A stretch of DNA of 64,000 nt from Acidisoma sp. PAMC 29798 (GTDB lineage Bacteria > Pseudomonadota > Alphaproteobacteria > Acetobacterales > Acetobacteraceae). Shown piece by piece: positions 57,288-64,000 of the stretch (position 1 is the first letter of the stretch; every line of letters begins with the position of its first letter). Location: the NCBI RefSeq assembly GCF_030252425.1, contig NZ_CP126994.1, positions 3,281,001 through 3,345,000 of the forward strand. The letters run 5' to 3'. A program made the position numbers and the translations under genes. Under the pieces are notes generated by a model. That model was not told the origin of the DNA, made no database searches, and worked only from the letters and a program-made list of their open reading frames with translations.

Positions 57288-57302
57288 TTGAACACTGTTC
57301 AA
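57288..57302. promoter_or_regulatory. Operator O2: palindrome TTGAAC-N3-GTTCAA
   Basis: Perfect dyad around ACT, 17 bases before the ATG of the YiaA/B-like gene at 57319. With O1 it brackets the divergent promoter region of only 94 bases, suggesting joint repression by the TetR protein. Confidence 0.7.
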
Positions 57303-57318
57303 ACCGGGAGTCGAGACA

Positions 57319-57555
57319 ATGCCGAACCACCGCCCTCTCCAGTCCGCCACCTGGGTCTTCTTCGCCTGGGCTGCCTTTGCCGTCGCCATCGGCGCCATGG
57401 CCGCCGCCGTCATCTATATGCCCGTGCCGCCGTGGTCGCGGGGTTTTGTCGCCGTCGCCGCGTTGATGCTCGTCCAGGCCAGCGTGGTCCTCACGAAAAC
57501 CGTCCGCGATCAAGCGGAGTCCCTCGCCGAGGCTGAACAGGGGCCCGCACGATGA
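57319..57555 (+). CDS. YiaA/YiaB-type two-helix inner-membrane protein
   Basis: 78 residues: two transmembrane helices (WVFFAWAAFAVAIGAMAAAVIY and GFVAVAALMLVQASVVLT) with the W-S-R-G turn between and the C-terminal LTKTVRDQAES, which is the conserved end of the YiaA/YiaB domain. Function of the family is unknown. Its stop overlaps the start of the Aas-like gene (ATGA), so it is co-translated with it. Confidence 0.8.
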   Translation: MPNHRPLQSATWVFFAWAAFAVAIGAMAAAVIYMPVPPWSRGFVAVAALMLVQASVVLTKTVRDQAESLAEAEQGPAR

Positions 57556-60500
57556 AAATGGCGCTTCGCGCTCCGCGGTTGGTGGGGCCCCTGGTCGTGT
57601 GCCAGGCCTTATCGGCCCTGGGCGAGAACCTGCTGCGCAACGTCCTCGGTATCGTTTTGCTCTGGTCTGCCGTCGGGGCGGGGATGGGGTGGCTGGCACC
57701 CGTCTCCACCGCCGCGTTCGTGCTGCCGTCGCTGCTCCTGTCAGGCTACGCCGGACAGGTCGCCGATCGGATGGACAAGGCTCTGCTCGCGCGGAGATTG
57801 AAGCTGATTGAAATCGGCGTTGGCGCTGTTGCCGCCACGGCGATGGCACTGCCGCTGCCGGCCGCCTGGACCGTCAGTATCCTCCTATGCGCGCTGCTCG
57901 CGTCCGGCTGCATCGCGGCGATGTTCTTCCCTGTGAAATACGGCCTATTGCCGGAGCGGTTGAGCGTAGACCGGCTCCCGAGTGCCAATGCCCTCATGGA
58001 GGGCACGACATTCCTCGCCATCCTCGCGGGGACGACCGCTGACGGATTATTGGCCGGCTCGATCGGCATCGCAGGCATCGGCAGCATTGCCCTCGCAGTC
58101 GCAGTGCTTTCCTACGCAGCAGCGCGCCAAGTCCCGCTTGCCCAGAGCCCGATCATAGCAACCGCCACCATCCAGCCGCCTCCCACGCCGTGGGCATCCA
58201 TTCGCGCGCTGGGCGCCGACCGTGACCTGCTCCGCGCCGCGCTCGCCAATACCTGGTTCTGGATCGTAGGCGCGACCGCCCTGTCGCTCCTCCCGTCCCT
58301 CGCCCGCGCTACCCTCCACGGACAGCCCGTCATGGTTTCCATTCTCGCGGCCGGCGTCGCCGTGGGCGTAGCCGCCGGCACCGCAATCGCGGCCTTCCTC
58401 TCCGGCGGGCGCATCGTGCGGCTGCTATCGGTCATCGGCACCACTGTGACGGCCATCGCCCTGCTCGACCTGTGGCGGATCGCGGGGCAAGGGCAGACCC
58501 TTCATGTGGCGCTCGATCTGTTCGTCTCCACCATCGGTGCCGGCCTCCTCGCCGTGCCCAGCATGGCGGAAGTCCAGGCGCGTGCGCCGGCCGGCCGACG
58601 CGCGGCCACACTCGCCTCCCTCAATGTGATGTCCTCGGCCGGCATGGTTCTCTCCTCCGCCATCCTGCTGCTCGCAGGAATGGCGGGCGCCTCAACGCCG
58701 GCCTTGCTCGGCATCACCGGCGCCGCAAGCCTCGTGGTGTCCATCGCGATCGCCCGGACCAGCGCCCGGAACAAGGTGGGCGATGCCCTCTGGATGGGCT
58801 TTCGCGCCACCCATCGCGTGAGGCTCAATGGAGGCGAGCATCTTCCCACGGCGGGATCGCCGGCGGTGCTGATCGCCAATCACGTCAGCTGGCTGGATGC
58901 CGCGCTGCTCTTGGCGGCTCTCGATCATCGCCCGGTCTTCGCCATCGACGCGGCGATTTCGCAGCGCTGGTGGATGCGCCCAGCGCTGGCACTCGTCGAT
59001 ACCGTGCCCACTGACGCATCCAAACCGCAGACGATGCGCCGCCTCATTGAGGCTGTGCGCAGCGGCCGCACGGCCATCGTCTTCCCCGAAGGCCGGATCA
59101 CGATCACCGGATCCCTCATGACCATGCATGGCGGGGCGCTGATGGTGGCCGAGCAGGCCAGCGTTCCCATTGTCCCTGCCCGTATCGAAGGTTTGGAGCG
59201 TAGCCCGCTGTCTCGGCTCGACCGGACGCAGACGAACCGAACGGCCTTCCCGCGCATCACGCTGACTGTGTGGCCCGCACGCCGGGTGGGTGTGTCGTCC
59301 CATCTCGTGGGCCGGCCACGGCGGGAAGCGGCCCTTCGCTGGCTGTCCGACCTCATGTCCGAGATGGCGTTTCGCACCACAAAGACGGACCTCACCCTGC
59401 TTCAGGCCATACAGGCTGCCGGCCGCAGCGTCGGCATGGGCCGGGAAGCCGTGGCGGACCCGATCCGGGGCATCCTCTCCTACCGCAAGCTGCTCGCCGG
59501 CGCGGCCATTTACGGTCGCCGGTTCATTGCCATGGGCCTCCTGCCTGGCGCACGGGTCGGTGTACTGCTTCCCAATGCCGGGGGTACGCTGGTGTCTCTC
59601 CTTGGGCTCACCAGCGCCGGCATGGTGCCCGTGATGCTGAACCCGCGCGGCGGCGCGTCTGCTCTCGACGCAGCCCGCCAGGCTACGGCCTTCACGACCA
59701 TCATCACCGCGCGGGCACTCGTCACCCGTCTCGGGCTCGGCCCCGTGGTCGAAGGCCTGGAGCAGGCCGGGGTGACGTTCCACTACCTGGAAGACCTCCA
59801 GCTGACGCTGCTGGAGAAACTGCGCGGCCTTCTGCGCCGTGGCCGCGCTTTGGTCGAAACCTCCCCTGACGACGCCGCCATCATTCTCATGACATCGGGT
59901 TCCTCCGGAACGCCCAAGGCCATCGTCCACAGCCACCGTGGCCTGATGACAAACGTCGCCCAGGTCGGGTCCGTCATCGATTTTGGCCGCCGCGACAAGG
60001 TGCTGAACGCCATGCCGCTGTTCCACGCCTTCGGGCTGTCCAGCGGCACGCTCCTTCCCCTGGTCAGTGGCGCGCGCGTGTTCCTCTATCCGAACCCGCT
60101 CGATTATCGCGGCGTGCCTTATGCAGCCGATATGCTCAACGCGACGGTCATGTTCGTGACGCAAGTCTTTGCCGAAGGCTACCTGCGCCGGGCCGATACC
60201 CGCGCGTTCCGCTCGGTGCGCTTGGTGGTCGGCGGTGCGTCCAAATTTCGCGAATCGACAATCGTCGCCTGGAATGAAAAGTTCGGCCTGCGGATTCTGG
60301 TGGGCTACGGCCTGACGGAAACTGCGCCGGTGCTGGCGCTTAACACCCCGACTTCCAACAGGTTCGGGACCGCAGGCCGGATGCTTCCCGGCATCGAGGC
60401 CAAGCTCGTTCCCGTCGATGGCATCCGCGCCGACGGCGTCCTCCATGTGCGGGGCGGCAATGTCATGCTCGGGACGATGTCACCCGACCGGCCCGGCGAG

Positions 60501-60911
60501 TTGCAACCGCTGGCCGACGGGTGGTTCGACACGGGAGACGTTGTGACCATGGAAGAAGACGGTCACATCCAGATCGTCGATCGCCTCGGCCGCTTCGCCA
60601 AGGTCGGCGGGGAGAAGGTGTCGCTCGATGAGATCGAGCGGATGGCGGGCAGCGTCTGGGCCGCAGCCGACCATGTCGCCATCGCGGTGCCTGACGACCG
60701 AAAGGGTGAGCGGGTGGTGCTGCTGACAACCCAGCCCGACGCGCGGCGACAGCCGCTGATCGATGCGGCCCGAAAGGCCGGAATGTCGGACCTCACGGTG
60801 CCAGGTGAGGTGCTTGTCATCGACAAAGTCCCGATGCTTGGGTCCGGCAAGCCTGACCTGGCAGCGGCCAAAGCGCTTGTCACCGACATCACTCCGGTCA
60901 AAGCGGCTTAG
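57552..60911 (+). CDS. Three-domain fusion: MFS lysophospholipid flippase, acyltransferase, acyl-ACP/CoA ligase (LplT-Aas-like)
   Basis: 1119 residues, three parts in order. Residues 1-400: MFS transporter with about 11-12 helices, like LplT, which flips lysophospholipids inwards. About 420-620: PlsC-type acyltransferase with the catalytic H-x4-D pair at His444-Asp449 (ANHVSWLDA) and FPEGR at 511-515. About 640-1119: AMP-forming ligase with MTSGSSGTPKA near 780, GYGLTETAPV, GWFDTGD and the C-terminal Lys of GSGKPDL near 1100. In E. coli LplT and Aas are separate partners that recycle lyso-PE by transacylation; here all are one chain, consistent with phospholipid repair. Regulated by the divergent TetR gene. 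Confidence 0.92.
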   Translation: MKMALRAPRLVGPLVVCQALSALGENLLRNVLGIVLLWSAVGAGMGWLAPVSTAAFVLPSLLLSGYAGQVADRMDKALLARRLKLIEIGVGAVAATAMALPLPAAWTVSILLCALLASGCIAAMFFPVKYGLLPERLSVDRLPSANALMEGTTFLAILAGTTADGLLAGSIGIAGIGSIALAVAVLSYAAARQVPLAQSPIIATATIQPPPTPWASIRALGADRDLLRAALANTWFWIVGATALSLLPSLARATLHGQPVMVSILAAGVAVGVAAGTAIAAFLSGGRIVRLLSVIGTTVTAIALLDLWRIAGQGQTLHVALDLFVSTIGAGLLAVPSMAEVQARAPAGRRAATLASLNVMSSAGMVLSSAILLLAGMAGASTPALLGITGAASLVVSIAIARTSARNKVGDALWMGFRATHRVRLNGGEHLPTAGSPAVLIANHVSWLDAALLLAALDHRPVFAIDAAISQRWWMRPALALVDTVPTDASKPQTMRRLIEAVRSGRTAIVFPEGRITITGSLMTMHGGALMVAEQASVPIVPARIEGLERSPLSRLDRTQTNRTAFPRITLTVWPARRVGVSSHLVGRPRREAALRWLSDLMSEMAFRTTKTDLTLLQAIQAAGRSVGMGREAVADPIRGILSYRKLLAGAAIYGRRFIAMGLLPGARVGVLLPNAGGTLVSLLGLTSAGMVPVMLNPRGGASALDAARQATAFTTIITARALVTRLGLGPVVEGLEQAGVTFHYLEDLQLTLLEKLRGLLRRGRALVETSPDDAAIILMTSGSSGTPKAIVHSHRGLMTNVAQVGSVIDFGRRDKVLNAMPLFHAFGLSSGTLLPLVSGARVFLYPNPLDYRGVPYAADMLNATVMFVTQVFAEGYLRRADTRAFRSVRLVVGGASKFRESTIVAWNEKFGLRILVGYGLTETAPVLALNTPTSNRFGTAGRMLPGIEAKLVPVDGIRADGVLHVRGGNVMLGTMSPDRPGELQPLADGWFDTGDVVTMEEDGHIQIVDRLGRFAKVGGEKVSLDEIERMAGSVWAAADHVAIAVPDDRKGERVVLLTTQPDARRQPLIDAARKAGMSDLTVPGEVLVIDKVPMLGSGKPDLAAAKALVTDITPVKAA

Positions 60912-61010
60912 AGAGCGTTTGAGACTGCAGATTGGCTTGGGACTTTTTGTGGGAGATGATCTAAGGCCCTCAGGCGATTGCACTTGGGCCGCTGGAAATC
61001 GGAGAGTTTC

Positions 61011-61307
61011 ATGGACAATGATATTCGTGTGGTGGCTTTTCTCAAGGTCAAGCCCGGCATGACATCGGCGATGGACACCGCTGTGCTGAACTGCGCGATG
61101 GCGAGTCGCACAGAGGAAGGCTGCCTGTTTTACGCGGGGCATTGGGATAAGGATGACGATCACCATTTGGTTTTTGTCGAACACTGGGTCAGCCAAGCAG
61201 CGCTTGATACGCATATGACCACTTCGCATTTTCATGATTTTGTTGTCGCTATCTCAGGCGTGGTCGAGGGCGAACCCAAGGTCATCATTCTGCACGAAAT
61301 AAAGTGA
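61011..61307 (+). CDS. Antibiotic biosynthesis monooxygenase (ABM)-domain protein
   Basis: 98 residues from the ATG at 61011, preceded by GGAGAG. Ferredoxin-like ABM fold: IRVVAFLKVKPGMTSAMDTAVLNCAMASRTEEGCLFYAGH and VFVEHWVSQAALDTHMTTSHFHDFVV, with the conserved E-G-C and H.T.HF patches. Family members are cofactor-free monooxygenases acting on aromatic or quinol compounds, or detox/haem-degrading enzymes. Near the GntR and ring-cleavage genes, aromatic turnover is plausible. Confidence 0.85.
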   Translation: MDNDIRVVAFLKVKPGMTSAMDTAVLNCAMASRTEEGCLFYAGHWDKDDDHHLVFVEHWVSQAALDTHMTTSHFHDFVVAISGVVEGEPKVIILHEIK

Positions 61308-61403
61308 TCGACGGCCTGGATCCGGCATATCCGATTTGAACAACCACCTCGATCGGCTTATTGAACGATCATCGACGATGGATGACGGCGGAGGATCCGC
61401 CGA

Positions 61404-62093
61404 TTGCGGGGGATTGCGGGTTTGTCTGAAGTAAGCGGAACGCGCGAGACGATGGCAAGCTCGGTCTACGCGCAGCTCCGCGAGGAACTTCTCCATGGCC
61501 GACTGCCCCCGGACAGCAAACTTCGCGTCGAATGGGTCGTTGAAAAATATGGAGCCGGTGCCTCACCGGTTCGCGAAGCGCTCAATAGGCTTGCATCGGA
61601 AGGTCTGCTTGACCGTCGCGATCAGCGTGGCTTCTTCGTCACCCCGATCACAATCGAAGAGCTTGAGGAATTGACGCGCACGCGATGCTGGCTGGAGGAG
61701 CGGGCCTTTCGCGAGAGCATGCTCAACCACAGCACGGAATGGGAGGAGGCGATCGTTCTGTCTCTGCACCGTCTGTCGCGCCTCCCGCGCCGGTTGCAGG
61801 AGACCGGGGCATACAATCCAGACTGGGAGTCGCGTCATCGCGCCTTCCATCGCAGTCTGTTATCTGCCTGTCGTTCGCGACCTTTGATGGCTTTTTGTGA
61901 TCAACTGGCAGATCACGCGTTTCGCTATCGCCAGGTGGCACGCGCAGGCATGGGCGCGCCACGCGACGAACTCGCCGAGCACAACGAAATCGCTTCGAAG
62001 GCGATCAAAGGCGATGTCGATGGTGCGGTCGAGGCCTTGATGCACCACTACCGGTTGACGAGCGAATTGTGCATCGCCGGCCTCAAAGCTTGA
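61404..62093 (+). CDS. GntR-family regulator with FCD (FadR C-terminal) domain
   Basis: 229 residues from a TTG start; an internal ATG at 61452 (MASSVYAQLREELLHG) is a more conventional start giving 213 residues. N-terminal winged helix-turn-helix (REELLHGRLPPDSKLRVEWVVEKYGAGASPVREALNRLASEGL) and an FCD ligand-binding domain with the metal-binding DWESRHRAFHRSLL, and AEHNEIASKAIKGDVDGAVEALMHHY. Regulators of this kind often control degradation of organic acids and aromatics. It ends four bases from the convergent dioxygenase gene, its probable target. Confidence 0.92.
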   Translation: MRGIAGLSEVSGTRETMASSVYAQLREELLHGRLPPDSKLRVEWVVEKYGAGASPVREALNRLASEGLLDRRDQRGFFVTPITIEELEELTRTRCWLEERAFRESMLNHSTEWEEAIVLSLHRLSRLPRRLQETGAYNPDWESRHRAFHRSLLSACRSRPLMAFCDQLADHAFRYRQVARAGMGAPRDELAEHNEIASKAIKGDVDGAVEALMHHYRLTSELCIAGLKA

Positions 62094-62097
62094 TCGG

Positions 62098-62934
62098 TTA
62101 GCCAGCCGCCGCCAGTCGAAACACGAGGTCGATGATGTCGCGGTCGCCCTCGCGATGGGGTGCCACAATCAAGGACTTGCGCACGCCGAAAACGGCGTCG
62201 GTGCCGAGATAGCGGTCACCCTCGAAGAAGATCTCCGTCGTGATCGATCGGAAGCCAGGCGCCATGATAAGAAAATGGAAATGCGCGGGCCGCCAGGCCG
62301 TTCGGCCACCGGCGCGAAGCAGTTCACCGACGGGCCCATCATCCGGCACCATGTAAGGCCCCGGCAGGACAGTCACGAAGGTGAAGCGTCCATCCTCGTT
62401 GCATGCCATCTTGCAGCGAAAAGCGCTGTCGGGAACATGGTCATCCTGTGTGGCATAGAGACCGTTCTCGCCCGTTTGCCACATATCGATCGCGGCACCT
62501 TGGATCGGCTGGCCTTCCGCATCCTGCACCACACCGCGTACGAGCAGACCCGCACCATGATGGGTCGGCCGCAAATCTGCACCGACAGCCACTTCCGGAC
62601 TGTCGGAGGCATAAAAGGGGCCGAGCACGCTGCCCTCCGTCGCACCGACCGGCGCATCCGTCATGTCCACGAAGGAACTCAGGCCAAGAACATCCGATAA
62701 CAACATGAACTCGTCACGCTTTGCGGAACTAATCTCCCCGCAGCGAAACAGAAAGCCGACTGCCATTGCCCATTCATCATGCGTCAGCTGATTCTCACGG
62801 GCGAAACCATGGAGATGGGTCACGAGACTTGTGAGAAGCTTTCGCCCCCGCGGCGTCTCCATCGAGAAGGAGGCGATGACTTTTTCGGTCACATTCTCCG
62901 GATTGATGTCATAGGCCGGTGCGTGGGTATCCAT
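62098..62934 (-). CDS. Intradiol ring-cleavage dioxygenase (hydroxyquinol/catechol 1,2-dioxygenase type)
   Basis: 278-residue Fe(III) dioxygenase that opens the ring between two adjacent hydroxyl groups. The N-terminal ~100 residues form the helical dimerisation domain (Dioxygenase_N), and the C-terminal beta domain has the iron ligands Tyr160 (GLYATQDD), Tyr194 (PGPYMVPD) and His218/His220 (RPAHFHF). Sequence style fits hydroxyquinol 1,2-dioxygenase (NFLSRGxxx-like context), which would feed maleylacetate metabolism; catechol remains possible. Starts 12 bases after the FAH-family gene and is probably in its operon. Confidence 0.88.
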   Translation of the reverse strand: MDTHAPAYDINPENVTEKVIASFSMETPRGRKLLTSLVTHLHGFARENQLTHDEWAMAVGFLFRCGEISSAKRDEFMLLSDVLGLSSFVDMTDAPVGATEGSVLGPFYASDSPEVAVGADLRPTHHGAGLLVRGVVQDAEGQPIQGAAIDMWQTGENGLYATQDDHVPDSAFRCKMACNEDGRFTFVTVLPGPYMVPDDGPVGELLRAGGRTAWRPAHFHFLIMAPGFRSITTEIFFEGDRYLGTDAVFGVRKSLIVAPHREGDRDIIDLVFRLAAAG

Positions 62935-62946
62935 GACGTTGCTCCC

Positions 62947-63840
62947 TCAAGCCGCTTCTTTTGGCAAAATGCCGCGGTCTCGGCGTTCATTTTCGATGGT
63001 ATTGCGAAGAAGACCAACCCCTTCGATCTCGACCTCGACGACATCGCCGTCCCGCATCCATAACGGCGGCTTGCGCGCATGGCCAACACCGGAGGGCGTT
63101 CCCATGACGACGACGTCCCCACTCTCCAAGGTGATACATTCAGATAGCAATGACAGCGTTTCTGCGACCGGGAAGATCATCTCGCGGGTATTGGCTTGCT
63201 GAACGACGGCACCGTTAAGGCGACACGTGATCGCGAGGCCGATTGCGCCGCGCGGCAATTCATCGGCGGTGACCAGCATGGGGCCGAAGGCGCCCGACTG
63301 CTCGAAGTTCTTTCCCATCGTCCATTGGATGGTCTTGCGCTGATAGTCCCGCACGGAGGCATCGTTGAAGCAGGAATAGCCATAGATGGCGTCCAGCGCC
63401 TCATCGGGCGTGGCGTGGCGGATGGGTGTGCCGATGATGACGGCGAGTTCCGCCTCGTAATCAAGTTGCTCGGATACGATGGGCTTGAGAATGGGCGCGC
63501 CATGCGCCGTCAAGCTGCCAGGACAGCGCAGAAAGATCGTCGGCCAAGACGGGCGCTGATATCCACCCTCGGCGGCATGTTCGGCATAGTTGAGCCCTAG
63601 ACACAGCATTTTCCCGGCGGCAGGAATTAGCGGGCGGAAGCTGATCGTCGATGGATCAAGCAAAGGCCCACCGTCCTCGACCGCCGCCGCGGCCTTTTCC
63701 AACATCGTCGCGCCACCCTGGATGAAAGCAATCAGATCGCTGGGAAAGTCCGTAGTCCGGGCCGTCAGGTCAAGGATGCCGCCATCGCATTGAACGCCGA
63801 TCGCGGGCCTTATGTCTCGCATAAATGAGAGTAGACGCAT
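62947..63840 (-). CDS. Fumarylacetoacetate hydrolase (FAH)-family protein
   Basis: 297 residues. The FAH-family C-terminal domain is visible: LCLGLNYAEHAAEGG, FLRCPGSLTAHGAPI, DYEAELAVIIG (metal-binding Glu pair), GYSCFNDASVRDYQ and VVVMGTPSGVGHARKPPLWMRDGDVVEVEIEGVG. Enzymes of this group hydrolyse or decarboxylate acylpyruvates and ring-cleavage products, including homologues in meta-cleavage pathways. The dioxygenase that makes its possible substrate is encoded 12 bases downstream. Start at 63840 from MRLLSFMRDIRPAIGVQ. Confidence 0.9.
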   Translation of the reverse strand: MRLLSFMRDIRPAIGVQCDGGILDLTARTTDFPSDLIAFIQGGATMLEKAAAAVEDGGPLLDPSTISFRPLIPAAGKMLCLGLNYAEHAAEGGYQRPSWPTIFLRCPGSLTAHGAPILKPIVSEQLDYEAELAVIIGTPIRHATPDEALDAIYGYSCFNDASVRDYQRKTIQWTMGKNFEQSGAFGPMLVTADELPRGAIGLAITCRLNGAVVQQANTREMIFPVAETLSLLSECITLESGDVVVMGTPSGVGHARKPPLWMRDGDVVEVEIEGVGLLRNTIENERRDRGILPKEAA

Positions 63841-64000
63841 GTTTCCCCCGCCCGACGCTTGTCTGAGAAGACCCTACCTTGTCCCAATTCGGCGGACAAG
63901 AAAAATCGATTATCTACGGATTTATGGTATTTTAGTCGACGTTAATCCATGCAGTGATAATTTCAACGATATTCCTGGTTTACAAAGATCGCCCTCTGTC
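63841..64000. promoter_or_regulatory. Upstream region of the FAH-dioxygenase operon
   Basis: About 160 bases, AT-rich in the right-hand part, running to the window edge. The promoter for the FAH and dioxygenase genes must lie here or beyond. No palindrome for a GntR protein could be picked with confidence. Confidence 0.3.

Noticed and set aside
58692-60446. 584-codon minus-strand frame over the LplT-Aas-like gene
   Set aside because: Antisense of a protein with three recognisable domains; composition is shadow-like.

Overview
The window is a GC-rich chromosomal segment of an alphaproteobacterium, most likely a member of the Acetobacteraceae or a close Rhodospirillales relative. The pointers are the mraZ-rsmH-ftsL-ftsI-murE cluster next to rnpB, a CcrM-type methyltransferase beside rnhB, ubiE/coaBC/dut beside mutM, and rpsT immediately before dnaA-dnaN-recF-gyrB. 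The family-level placement is inference from gene order and protein style, not from a database comparison.

Layout. Positions 1-6570 (minus strand): start of the division and cell-wall (dcw) cluster, with murE running off the left edge, and five TGGG repeats in the mraZ promoter that look like MraZ's own operator; rnpB follows. Positions 6.6-11.0 kb (minus): amidase, ccrM, rnhB, a zinc-ribbon-like hypothetical protein and an aminotransferase, tightly packed. A REPIN-like inverted repeat pair sits at 11.1 kb. Positions 11.3-14.4 kb: an ABC importer made of an ATPase and a fused double permease. Positions 14.6-20.9 kb (plus): a DUF2142-type membrane protein and a 1587-residue repetitive surface protein of RTX/type I secretion style. 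Positions 20.9-24.7 kb: dut, coaBC, ubiE (minus), then mutM and rpsT (plus). Positions 25.0-31.4 kb: dnaA, dnaN, recF, gyrB.

After gyrB the character changes. Positions 31.4-36.9 kb hold a run of small secreted or lipoprotein genes with no recognisable function, on both strands, including one visibly broken gene. Positions 36.9-39.8 kb carry an HD phosphohydrolase, an XRE regulator, and an aldo/keto reductase divergent from a MerR regulator with a textbook 19-bp-spacer MerR promoter. Positions 40.0-46.2 kb are shaped by two insertion sequences: an IS3-family element has cut the end off a TauE/SafE transporter (3-bp target duplication), and an IS5-family element separates an SDR from the hydrolase it originally preceded. 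A 5'-truncated SDR also lies here.

Positions 46.2-52.7 kb encode mostly Tat- or Sec-exported redox and hydrolase proteins: an SDR, a P460-type cytochrome, a metallo-beta-lactamase fold protein and two haloperoxidase-like hydrolases, with an AraC regulator between the last two. Positions 53.1-56.5 kb have an MFS exporter and two orphan genes. Positions 56.6-60.9 kb are a TetR regulator divergent from a YiaA/B-like membrane protein and a giant MFS-acyltransferase-ligase fusion (LplT/Aas-like), with two identical-core palindromic operators between them. Positions 61.0-63.8 kb are a small aromatic-catabolism locus: an ABM monooxygenase, a GntR/FCD regulator, an intradiol ring-cleavage dioxygenase and a fumarylacetoacetate-hydrolase-family protein.

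No tRNA, 5S/16S/23S rRNA or CRISPR array was seen. No wholly new system can be claimed; the best candidates for follow-up are the secreted ORFan run after gyrB, the exported hydrolase/redox cluster, and the regulatory sites that can be read directly.
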